DNA of 64,000 bases from positions 173,886 to 237,885 of the forward strand of contig JAFEEQ010000013.1 of assembly GCA_018241025.1 (NCBI GenBank), written 5' to 3'. The DNA comes from Pseudomonadota bacterium. Lineage in GTDB: Bacteria; Pseudomonadota; Alphaproteobacteria; Micropepsales; Micropepsaceae. Positions 18,543-28,311 of the stretch are shown here, one piece after another. The notes beneath the pieces were generated by a model. It made no database searches. It was not told where the DNA came from and was given only the letters and a program-made list of their open reading frames with translations. A program made the position numbers and the translations under genes. Position 1 is the stretch's first letter. Each line of letters opens with the position of its first letter.

Positions 18543-19026
18543 CGGGAACGCTGGGCTTGGGTTGACCACCGGACTGACCACCATTGTTGCCGCCGCCAAT
18601 GAAGCGACCGACCAGGCCCATCAGATCGACGGCGCCCTGAACATTGGTGATCGCACCCCCAGGTGGCAGCATTTTGTCATCGCCGCCCGGGGTGATCGAC
18701 AGGTAGGAACCGCCGAGCAGGCCCGATGATGTCACCATCAACGAGGAGTCGACCGGAATTTTGATGTCGTCGCGGATCGAGAGATGGAGGGTGACGAGAT
18801 AGGTGCTGGGATCCAGCGTCATATCGCGGATCGCGCCGATCTTGATGCCGGAAAGACGGACATCGGTGCCGGTGGCGAGGCCGTCGACGCGTGGCATTTT
18901 CGCGGTCAGTTCATAGCCGCCATAGCTGCCGGAACTCGTCGTCGTATAGGCGAAATAGAGGAACGCCGCCGCCACCGCGACGACGATCGCACCCATGATC
19001 GTCTCGACCGTATTGTTGCCGCGCAT
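18529..19026 (-). CDS. mlaD: MlaD-family MCE-domain protein (outer-membrane lipid asymmetry)
   Basis: 165 residues with one N-terminal membrane helix (NTVETIMGAIVVAVAAAFLYFAY) and an MCE domain (YELTAKMPRVDGLATGTDVRLSGIKIGAIRDMTLDPSTYLVTLHLSI...VTSSGLLGGSYLSITPGG). MlaD forms a ring that passes phospholipids between outer-membrane MlaA/MlaC and the inner-membrane MlaFE transporter. The mlaE and mlaF genes are not in the window. It lies 3 bp after the NDUFA12 gene and overlaps DUF2155 by 14 bp. Confidence 0.92.
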   Translation of the reverse strand: MRGNNTVETIMGAIVVAVAAAFLYFAYTTTSSGSYGGYELTAKMPRVDGLATGTDVRLSGIKIGAIRDMTLDPSTYLVTLHLSIRDDIKIPVDSSLMVTSSGLLGGSYLSITPGGDDKMLPPGGAITNVQGAVDLMGLVGRFIGGGNNGGQSGGQPKPSVPDAHP

Positions 19027-19029
19027 GAC

Positions 19030-19407
19030 CTACTCCGGCTTCCAGGCCTGATAGTCGCCGGTCGCCTTGGGGCGCACCCCGCTGGCGAGCAGGCTGCCGC
19101 TCGGACGATAGGCGCCGTCGGTGCCGGTGAGATTGGGCTGATGCGGCTTCTCCCACGTCTTGTCCCTGAAGGGTGCCACCGTGGGCGGTTCCTTGAAGGT
19201 GTGGTGCAGCCAGCCATGCCAGTCCGGCGGCACGCGGCTCGCCTCGACCGTGCCGGCGTAGAGCACCCAGCGGCGGCCGGTCTTGGACTCGTAGTAACGG
19301 TTGCCGAACTGGTCGGTACCGACCGGGGTGCCGGAGAACCAGGTGGTCAGCATCGTGCCGATGGTTGCGTGATGCCACCATGCGAAGATCATGCGGATGA
19401 ATGTCAT
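19030..19407 (-). CDS. NADH:ubiquinone oxidoreductase NDUFA12-family subunit
   Basis: 125-residue homologue of the mitochondrial complex I accessory subunit B17.2/NDUFA12, found in alphaproteobacterial complex I. The diagnostic stretch is GTDQFGNRYYESKTGRRWVLYAGTVEASRVPPDWHGWLHHTFKEPP, followed by KTWEKPHQPNLTGTDGAYRPSGS. The ATG at 19407 (MTFIRMIFAWWHHATIG) fits the family; a longer upstream frame exists but looks non-coding. It heads the minus-strand group NDUFA12-mlaD-DUF2155. Confidence 0.93.
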   Translation of the reverse strand: MTFIRMIFAWWHHATIGTMLTTWFSGTPVGTDQFGNRYYESKTGRRWVLYAGTVEASRVPPDWHGWLHHTFKEPPTVAPFRDKTWEKPHQPNLTGTDGAYRPSGSLLASGVRPKATGDYQAWKPE

Positions 19408-19528
19408 GCCGGGATTCGTCTTGCGGAATTCGCGCGGAATATAGGGGGCAATCCCGCCCAAAGCCAATCAAGCCGCGCCCGGCATGCGGCGCCGGAGCGC
19501 AGGGAAATCCCTGCGCTCCGCGCTTGCC

Positions 19529-20002
19529 CTAGCGGGAGACGCTCAGGGTGAATGAAGCGTCCATCGGCTGGCCGTTCTGGCCGTAACATTCGACCCAGAC
19601 GGCGCTGGCAACGCCGTAACGGTCGGCCGTGATGCACGTCACCGCCGGCAGCGTCCCGATCGTCAGCGTGTCCGGCTGGACGACACGGAACCAGCCGAGC
19701 GCAATGCGCACATCCGGGCATGGGGCATTGAAGGCGACCTGATACTGGCCGGTGGCCAGATGCATGGTCTGGCCGCCGTTGACGTACTCGCCGCTGTAAA
19801 CCGAGCCATTGCTGTGAATCGCCGCCGTGCAGACGAAATGCCCGTGGTTCGACGACGCCGAACCCGCCGGTGCCGCCATCGCCTTGAGCATTCCGCCCGG
19901 CGGCCCATTGACCGCGGCGGCAGGAGCAGGCGGCGCCGAAAGCGCGGGGCCGCAGATCAACGCAGAACTGAGCAACAGATACGCGAAACGTGTCCGTAAC
20001 AT
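19529..20002 (-). CDS. hypothetical secreted protein
   Basis: 157 residues with a signal peptide ending in ALSA (residue 23) and an Ala/Pro-rich segment, then a beta-rich domain with four cysteines (FVCTAAI, NAPCPDVRIALGWFRV, VTCITADRYG, VECYGQNGQ). I do not recognise the family. The start is well supported: GGGAGGTCGCA immediately precedes the ATG. A stem with GTCGAGAAA/TTTCTCGAC arms lies 28-51 bp upstream. Confidence 0.7.
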   Translation of the reverse strand: MLRTRFAYLLLSSALICGPALSAPPAPAAAVNGPPGGMLKAMAAPAGSASSNHGHFVCTAAIHSNGSVYSGEYVNGGQTMHLATGQYQVAFNAPCPDVRIALGWFRVVQPDTLTIGTLPAVTCITADRYGVASAVWVECYGQNGQPMDASFTLSVSR

Positions 20003-20029
20003 TGCGACCTCCCTCGAGAGAAAATACTT

Positions 20030-20053
20030 GTCGAGAAATTGTTTTTTCTCGAC
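20030..20053. promoter_or_regulatory. inverted repeat upstream of secreted hypothetical gene
   Basis: GTCGAGAAA (20030-20038) and TTTCTCGAC (20045-20053) are perfect 9-bp arms around a 6-bp spacer, in an AT-rich stretch. On the minus strand it lies just before the ribosome site of the 19529-20002 gene, so it is either an operator or a leader hairpin. Confidence 0.4.
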
Positions 20054-20093
20054 TGTTTATATTTCTATACTTCTCTCTATTTATATGTCCGTC

Positions 20094-20110
20094 AAATCAC
20101 TTTGTGATTT
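20094..20110. promoter_or_regulatory. perfect 17-bp inverted repeat, possible operator
   Basis: AAATCAC-TTT-GTGATTT is a perfect inverted repeat in the unusually AT-rich 20003-20150 segment between the divergent secreted-protein gene and nrdJ. The TGTGA half resembles one side of a CRP/FNR-family site but the spacing is shorter than the canonical TGTGA-N6-TCACA. Confidence 0.35.
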
Positions 20111-20272
20111 CACTGTAATATTTCAGACAATATGGATTTCGACTTCGGGTTCTAGGTACGAATCCGGAGGAGGTGGCGCCGGCCGTTCTATCCACAATCG
20201 ATCCAAAAACCCGATCGCGATGGCGGCTGTCACAACTGCGAAAAAATTTTCTGCGCGATTCCCGTTAACGGC

Positions 20273-20330
20273 TTGACAGCGATCTTTCCCCAGCAAAATC
20301 GCGCATCCGCCGACCTACCACATATGGTGG
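20273..20330 (+). promoter_or_regulatory. candidate nrdJ promoter with CCAC-N5-GTGG element
   Basis: A consensus -35 TTGACA is at 20273-20278, in the CTTGAC context common in alphaproteobacteria; a weak -10 (AAATCG) follows at 17 bp. CCAC-ATATG-GTGG (20318-20330) lies just downstream, where a repressor could act. It resembles an NrdR box in sequence but not in arm spacing, and no second box is found at the usual distance. Confidence 0.4.
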
Positions 20331-20360
20331 GTAAGATTTCGTTTACTACTTTTCCCTTGC

Positions 20361-20552
20361 GACCCGTTTCGAACGGTGCCCATACTTGGGGCCTGTCGCT
20401 GCTCGCGACACCAAATCTGGCGGACACGGTTCACCCTCCCGCCGAGGCTCCCGACACAGAGTTGGGTGGCCCGGCGCAGGGATAACTGTCCCCGAAACGG
20501 TACCGGGCAGGGACTGAAGGGCAGCAAACAGTCAGCTTCGGGGATCATCACC
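20361..20552 (+). ncRNA. structured nrdJ leader with alternative folds, possible riboswitch
   Basis: The 190 bp before nrdJ contain a series of hairpins: CCGTT/AACGG (20364-20376), TGTCGC/GCGACA (20394-20410), GGCGG/CCGCC (20419-20443), CCCGAC/GTTGGG (20450-20466). After these, GTCCC (20488-20492) can pair with GGGAC (20510-20514), or TCCCCGAA (20489-20496) can pair with TTCGGGGA (20537-20544), which contains the Shine-Dalgarno GGGGA, while GACTG (20512-20516) pairs with CAGTC (20529-20533). The two states exclude each other. A cis-regulatory RNA motif associated with nrdJ has been described, as I recall; whether this is it needs a covariance search. Confidence 0.55.
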
Positions 20553-24305
<3,753 letters not shown>

Positions 24306-24313
24306 GGAAATCC

Positions 24314-24475
24314 ATGTACTACTTCGACAGGCTAACTACAGAACGGCTTTACCGCGTCCATCTCCGGTTTTGCGTGCTGGCAAAAAGGGCCGATGCGGAT
24401 GGAAAATGGGAAAGGCGGAAGAGGTTAAGAGCGGCTCGGACTGCCGCTGCACTCGAGCTGGGTAGCCGCGCATAA
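24314..24475 (+). CDS. possible 53-residue basic protein downstream of nrdJ
   Basis: Short frame (MYYFDRLTTERLYRVHLRFCVLAKRADADGKWERRKRLRAARTAAALELGSRA), rich in Arg, Lys and aromatic residues, predicted mostly helical. Support: GAGGAAATCC directly before the ATG, 8 bp after the nrdJ stop, and a strong terminator 23 bp after its own stop, so the unit nrdJ-small ORF-terminator is neatly bounded. I know no family for it. Confidence 0.45.
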   Translation: MYYFDRLTTERLYRVHLRFCVLAKRADADGKWERRKRLRAARTAAALELGSRA

Positions 24476-24498
24476 AACAGAACACCTCGCGATGGGTG

Positions 24499-24543
24499 GG
24501 AAGGGGTGGAGGGTCTCGCGAACCTCCGCCCCTTCCGCTTTTT
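24499..24543 (+). terminator. rho-independent terminator of nrdJ transcript
   Basis: A 14-bp stem, GGAAGGGGTGGAGG (24499-24512) with CCTCCGCCCCTTCC (24523-24536, one G-T pair), a 10-nt loop, then GCTTTTT. Orientation and position end the nrdJ transcript. Confidence 0.92.
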
Positions 24544-24548
24544 GGGGC

Positions 24549-24573
24549 TCACCTCCCCACGATGGGGAGGTGA
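24549..24573. repeat. palindromic repeat, type 1, stem 2 only
   Basis: TCACCTCCCCA-CGA-TGGGGAGGTGA, the same stem as the right half of the full copies at 12419-12474 and 61420-61473. It follows the nrdJ terminator by 6 bp. Confidence 0.8.
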
Positions 24574-24719
24574 AACAATCCCTACACGGATGAAATAGAA
24601 TTTCGCGCGCTGCGGAGCGCTCCGATTGGCGGTCAAGCGGAATCGATGTGCGCGCAATTTTCGGATTCGATTCTCTTTCTGTGGACAACCGATTCGTTTC
24701 GCTCGACTCCGCGGCATAA

Positions 24720-25140
24720 CGCGCGCATGCTCTCTTTGCGTCTGGGGCACCCGCGCACACGGGAAGAGCCCAAGGCACCTGAAACGGTGACCGGCGCACA
24801 CCTTGTACCGGACGGTGAGGGCTCGAGCCTGAAACGGACCGGAGTGCGACAAGGGTCGCGGAAAGGGATCTAGATCCCTGAAGCGGACCGAGAATCCAGG
24901 GACCGGCGGTGATACCGGTTAAGCTGGGCGCGAGAGGCGGAACCTTAAGGCCGCGCGAGCGTGACGTGGAAGGCCCAACGAAAGGCGGGCGCGCCGGACG
25001 AGAGAAAGGCGTAAAGGAAGCGTCGAAAAAGATCGCACAGGTCCTGAAACGGGCTGCGCCGGCCGGCGCGGAAGACGAGCAGGGAAGCCAGTGTGCTGAC
25101 CGTGGACGGAGGCCATCGCGAGGGGCCTCCGTTTGCGTTT
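24720..25140 (+). ncRNA. candidate non-coding RNA: hairpin plus TGAARCGG modules
   Basis: No convincing protein is found in 24577-25277. Four copies of CCTGAARCGG occur at 24778, 24828, 24877 and 25043, the first three 50 and 49 bp apart. Copies two and three directly follow self-complementary stems whose 3' arm runs into the motif (GGCTCGAGCC at 24820-24829, GGGATCTAGATCCC at 24865-24878), and copies one to three continue into ACCG. Further hairpins (ACCGG/CCGGT at 24902-24919) follow, and the block ends in a terminator-like stem. The outline of the transcript is inferred; no promoter is defined. Confidence 0.4.
25106..25140 (+). terminator. terminator-like hairpin ending the 24.7-25.1 kb block
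   Basis: ACGGAGGCC (25106-25114) pairs perfectly with GGCCTCCGT (25124-25132) across a 9-nt loop, followed by a moderately T-rich tail (TTGCGTTT). No gene on the plus strand ends just upstream, which is the main reason to suspect an RNA gene there. Confidence 0.55.
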
Positions 25141-25277
25141 GTGGGGTGCGCTTCCTGGATGCCGCCCGCTCGCCCAATCGAGAACATTGTTTGCGACGCG
25201 GCCGGCGCCTCTTTGGGGCAATGCCCTCAGCATTCACTGCCAGCACATTTCGCCAAGGACCTTCTTGAGAAGTCTCC

Positions 25278-25742
25278 TCACGCACGGTCGACGCGGCAGC
25301 TGAAACAGCCGCGGCGGGCGTAATGGACGTGAAGATAGGCCACCGCAGAATCGGCGAAGAATCGTTCGAACAGACCGCGCGGATCGCTGTCGGCGATCTC
25401 GGCATCGGTCATCATCCCGGCCCGATCGTAGGCGCGGACCGAAAGAAGACGCCCGGCAAAGACCGGTGGAAGTTCATCGACGGCATCGAAGGCCACGGCG
25501 GAAGCCTTGCGGACATAGATGGGTCCGGACGCCCGGTAAGGCGAATCCGCGGTCTGATGCGCGAAGGGAAGAAGAAGGAGTTCTTCGCCCGGCTCAGCAT
25601 CCTCGAGGGTCACACGGCAGGGTGCACTGTGCGGCGCATCGGCAGTAACCCGGTGAATCGAACGCGCCGAAAGCTCGGCGTCGTCAAGCGTGAAGAGAGA
25701 TGCGAAGGGCGCGGCATCGAGGCCGCGAATATGGAAGGACAT
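25278..25742 (-). CDS. DUF1203 domain protein
   Basis: 154 residues covering the whole DUF1203 domain: FHIRGLDAAPFASLFTLDDAELSARSIHRVTADA...PCRVTLEDAEPGEELLLLPFAHQTADSPYRASGPIYVRKA and ending FADSAVAYLHVHYARRGCFSCRVDRA. Function unknown. The cysteines near the end (CFSC) are typical of the family. It is a single-gene unit, divergent from nothing close; the small secreted gene on the same strand lies 11 bp before its start. Confidence 0.88.
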   Translation of the reverse strand: MSFHIRGLDAAPFASLFTLDDAELSARSIHRVTADAPHSAPCRVTLEDAEPGEELLLLPFAHQTADSPYRASGPIYVRKASAVAFDAVDELPPVFAGRLLSVRAYDRAGMMTDAEIADSDPRGLFERFFADSAVAYLHVHYARRGCFSCRVDRA

Positions 25743-25753
25743 GGCTCATTCCG

Positions 25754-25987
25754 TCAGAAATGCGGAAGCCATGCTCCGCCAGGATCGAGCGCGCAGCAGC
25801 CCGTTTCTTGCTGCCGCTGGCGTTCCGCCGCGAGTTCCGACCGAAGCTCGGCCACCTTGTGGTCGAGCGCTATGCCGACCTGAACGATCGGGCCCGATGG
25901 CGGCGCGGCGTCGACCCGCGTCTCCGCCCGGGCCAGAGCAATACCTGCGAGCGCCAACAGGGAAATACCCGTCATGACCTTGAACAT
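25754..25987 (-). CDS. small secreted hypothetical protein
   Basis: 77 residues: a signal peptide (MFKVMTGISLLALAGIALARA) then a short helical segment (KVAELRSELAAERQRQQETGCCALDPGGAWLPHF). The start is firm because AAAGGAGGTCCAAG lies directly before the ATG, close to a perfect Shine-Dalgarno. The helical part could form a coiled coil. No family recognised. It is 11 bp upstream of the DUF1203 gene and probably cotranscribed. Confidence 0.7.
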   Translation of the reverse strand: MFKVMTGISLLALAGIALARAETRVDAAPPSGPIVQVGIALDHKVAELRSELAAERQRQQETGCCALDPGGAWLPHF

Positions 25988-26164
25988 CTTGGACCTCCTT
26001 TCGGGGGATGACCAAATATGCACATTTTGGGGATACAAGTTTTACGCGAGATCAATATTCCGGCCATCAACCGTTAGGATTTCCCCGTATACGAAACACT
26101 GCCTAGAGCGCGGCATGGCCCTTGCGACGTCACCGGCATCGGTTTCGTTTCGGGACACATTGCC

Positions 26165-26629
26165 TTGGCAAAACTTCTCAGCTTCATCGTCGCCCTGTTC
26201 GCATTGAGCATCGGCCAGGCCATGTCGGCGACCGGCAGCGGGTTCGATAGCGCGGCCGTGGCCCGCATCCATGCCGGCATCGTGGATTGCCCGGCCTGCA
26301 ACCTCGCCGGGGCGAACCTCGACAACACCTGCGTGAAGGCGAAGAACCTGAGCGGGGCGAATTTCGACGGCGCCAGCGCGGTGCTGATGTGCATGTCGTT
26401 CGCGAATTTCTCGAATGCGAGCTTCCGCGGCACGGATCTATCGGGCGCCAATCTCGCCCACGCCAATCTCGACGGCGCCGATCTTTCCGGCGCGATCATG
26501 GACATCACTTCGATCAAGGGCACCGACCTCACCAAGGCGAAGGGCCTGACCCAGAAACAGCTCGACCAGGCCTGCGGCGATCGCGATACGCGCGCTCCGG
26601 CCGGACTGACGGTGCACATCTGCACCTGA
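26165..26629 (+). CDS. secreted pentapeptide-repeat protein
   Basis: 154 residues: signal peptide (MAKLLSFIVALFALSIGQAMSA) followed by about ten pentapeptide repeats of the A(D/N)LXX type (CNLAGANLDNTCVKAKNLSGANFDGA...ANFSNASFRGTDLSGANLAHANLDGADLSGA), which fold as a right-handed quadrilateral beta helix. The C-terminal LTQKQLDQACGDRDTRAP is a common cap in exported pentapeptide proteins. The start is a TTG at 26165; no ATG fits the signal sequence. A strong terminator follows 32 bp after the stop. Confidence 0.85.
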   Translation: MAKLLSFIVALFALSIGQAMSATGSGFDSAAVARIHAGIVDCPACNLAGANLDNTCVKAKNLSGANFDGASAVLMCMSFANFSNASFRGTDLSGANLAHANLDGADLSGAIMDITSIKGTDLTKAKGLTQKQLDQACGDRDTRAPAGLTVHICT

Positions 26630-26661
26630 CCGGATTGTCCTCCTCCTAGGGACACCACCTG

Positions 26662-26697
26662 CCCCGCCCGCGGATGTACCGGGCGGGGTCTTTTTTT
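26662..26697 (+). terminator. rho-independent terminator after pentapeptide-repeat gene
   Basis: CCCCGCCCG (26662-26670) and CGGGCGGGG (26680-26688) form a perfect 9-bp GC stem with a 9-nt loop, followed by TCTTTTTTT. One of the clearest terminators in the window. Confidence 0.95.
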
Positions 26698-26707
26698 GGC
26701 CGGATGG

Positions 26708-27469
26708 ATGAGGCTTCATGGCGCCATGCTGCGCCGGATCGGTCTTCTCGCCCTGCTCCCATTCCTCTTGCCGCAATTTGCGCGGACCGAACCGGTGTGC
26801 GACGCGCGCAACTTCGAGGACAGCCGGTTCACCGTCTGCACCTTCGACTCGCGGACGGAGGAACTGCGTCTTATCTGGAAGAATGCGCAGGGCCAGGCGA
26901 TCCGCACGATACCGCGGCTGAAGAAGGCGCTCGGCCCGGATGCGGCGCGGCTGCGCTTCATGATGAATGCCGGGATGTATGAGAGCGACGGATCACCCGT
27001 CGGCCTGTATGTCGAGAATGGGACGACGCTGAGCCCGCTCAACACGCGCGATGCGGATGGGAATTTCTATCTGAAGCCCAATGGCGTGTTCTCGCTGGAC
27101 GGCGACGGCACGGTGCGCGTGGAGACGGCGGACGCTTTCGCGGCGCACGGCGGGACACCGGTCTTCGCGACACAATCGGGACCGATGCTGCTGATCGGCG
27201 GCGCGCTGCATCCGAAGATATCGGAGGATGGGCCGTCGCGGCTGATCCGTAACGGGGTCGGGATCCGCGATGCGCATACCGCGCTGTTCGTCGTCAGCGA
27301 CGATCCGGTATCGTTCGGAAGGATGGCGCGGCTTTTCCGCGACGAACTCGGCTGCGCCGATGCGCTCTATCTCGACGGCACGATCTCGACGCTCTGGGTA
27401 CCGGGCGACAAGCGTACGACCGGCGGCAAGGATATCGGGCCGATGATCCTGGTGTTCGACAAGCCCTAA
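26708..27469 (+). CDS. phosphodiester glycosidase (NAGPA-like) family protein
   Basis: About 253 residues with a signal peptide (MLRRIGLLALLPFLLPQFARTEP). The domain shared with the mammalian uncovering enzyme and bacterial YigE/NAGPA proteins is seen in RFMMNAGMYESDGSPVGLYVENGTTLSPLNT..GNFYLKPNGVF, ATQSGPMLLIGGALHP, RNGVGIRDAHTALFVVSDDPVSF and ALYLDGTISTLWVPG. The natural substrate in bacteria is not known. The ATG at 26708 or the one at 26726 may be the true start. It begins only 11 bp after the preceding terminator. Confidence 0.85.
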   Translation: MRLHGAMLRRIGLLALLPFLLPQFARTEPVCDARNFEDSRFTVCTFDSRTEELRLIWKNAQGQAIRTIPRLKKALGPDAARLRFMMNAGMYESDGSPVGLYVENGTTLSPLNTRDADGNFYLKPNGVFSLDGDGTVRVETADAFAAHGGTPVFATQSGPMLLIGGALHPKISEDGPSRLIRNGVGIRDAHTALFVVSDDPVSFGRMARLFRDELGCADALYLDGTISTLWVPGDKRTTGGKDIGPMILVFDKP

Positions 27470-27924
27470 CGATCGATGCGGACCGTCGCGATGACGGCAC
27501 GCAGGGCGGCAAGATCGTCGAAGCTGTCGCCCGCGCCGTGGAGATAGACTGCGTCGCTACCGGCCGCAGCCGGCAGATAGAGCGACAGATAGCGCTCAGG
27601 ACAATCTAGGCGCGGGACGCGGCGGGCGATGCGAAGCTGGGCGAGCCGGCCGGCGATGGCGACGGTATCGGTGGTGTAACAGAGCCGCGGCTCGGCATCG
27701 TCGAGATCCTGCACCGAAGGGCCGGCGGCGATTTCGAGCCAGTAGTGCGGCGCCTGCAGGCGCAGCCCGGCTCCCATCGTCAAGCGGCGCGGCGCCAGGT
27801 GCGCGGCGGACGGGAGCATCACTGACAATCCTGCAAGTCGCTCGGCACGGGCAGCGAACATTGGCGTCGCCACGAGGATGAGGACGGCGAGGAAGACGCG
27901 CGCGGCCGGCGAGAAGCAACGCAC
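27466..27924 (-). CDS. hypothetical secreted protein
   Basis: 152 residues with a signal peptide (RVFLAVLILVATPMFAARA) and a compact domain (LTMGAGLRLQAPHYWLEIAAGPSVQDLDDAEPRLCYTTDTVAIAGRL...LDCPERYLSLYLPAAAGSDAVYLHG) I cannot assign. Two cysteines may form a disulfide. Its 3' end overlaps the phosphodiester glycosidase gene by 4 bp tail to tail; it follows the small membrane gene by 4 bp and is likely in the same transcript as that gene and gcvPB. Confidence 0.65.
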   Translation of the reverse strand: MRCFSPAARVFLAVLILVATPMFAARAERLAGLSVMLPSAAHLAPRRLTMGAGLRLQAPHYWLEIAAGPSVQDLDDAEPRLCYTTDTVAIAGRLAQLRIARRVPRLDCPERYLSLYLPAAAGSDAVYLHGAGDSFDDLAALRAVIATVRIDR

Positions 27925-27928
27925 GGGA

Positions 27929-28309
27929 TCAGGCCAGCGCGGATGCGCGCGGCGGAATGAGTCCCGCGGCGATCAGCAGAACCGTGCCAAGCACAAGCGG
28001 CGCCCAACCCCAGGCATATGTCACCGGCAGCACCGAGAGCGGGTCGGCGGCAGACGCTCTGAGATCGAAGAGTTTGAGCGCGGCGATGCCGGCAGTGGCC
28101 AGCGCCGTCAGGATCAGGATGCGGTAGTGGCGCGCGGAGACCAGCCAGAGCGACGCGATCATCAACGCCATGACGAAAGGCGCGTCGCCGGCGCCATGGC
28201 CGTAGAGCGTCACGCTGCCGGCAAGGCCGAGACGCGCCAGCGGCGTGAAGCAGCCGATGACCACGAGCGCGATGCCGGCGAGTGCGAGCATCTGCCTGCG
28301 ATCCCGCAC
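27929..28309 (-). CDS. hypothetical membrane protein with about four helices
   Basis: 126 residues, mostly hydrophobic, with helices at about 7-25, 45-60, 65-82 and 98-118. The N-terminus has a GC motif (IALVVIGCFTPL) without a proper lipobox context. No family recognised. The ATG lies 2 bp after the gcvPB stop, so it is probably the next gene of the glycine cleavage transcript, though a functional link is not evident. Confidence 0.65.
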   Translation of the reverse strand: MRDRRQMLALAGIALVVIGCFTPLARLGLAGSVTLYGHGAGDAPFVMALMIASLWLVSARHYRILILTALATAGIAALKLFDLRASAADPLSVLPVTYAWGWAPLVLGTVLLIAAGLIPPRASALA

Positions 28310-28311
28310 GG

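Noticed and set aside
20318..20330. NrdR box upstream of nrdJ
   Set aside because: The CCAC-ATATG-GTGG dyad has 5 bp between arms; the NrdR consensus has wider arms and usually two boxes about 31 bp apart, and no second site is found. Kept only as an unnamed inverted repeat.
20361..20552. Cobalamin riboswitch before nrdJ
   Set aside because: No B12-box-like AGYCMGGAGACCTGCC segment could be found, although the gene uses B12. The same search upstream of eutB found none.
24720..25140. tmRNA, RNase P RNA or SRP RNA
   Set aside because: No tag-peptide frame, no RNase P core sequence and no SRP Alu/S-domain tetraloop segments are visible in the block.
24909..25268. 119-residue plus-strand open frame in the module block
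   Set aside because: Starts with GTG without a ribosome site and reads through the terminator-like stem at 25106-25140.
24425..25405. 326-residue minus-strand open frame after nrdJ
   Set aside because: Composition is Ser/Arg/Pro-rich, it crosses a terminator and a palindromic repeat, and overlaps the DUF1203 end; no ribosome site. Treated as non-coding.
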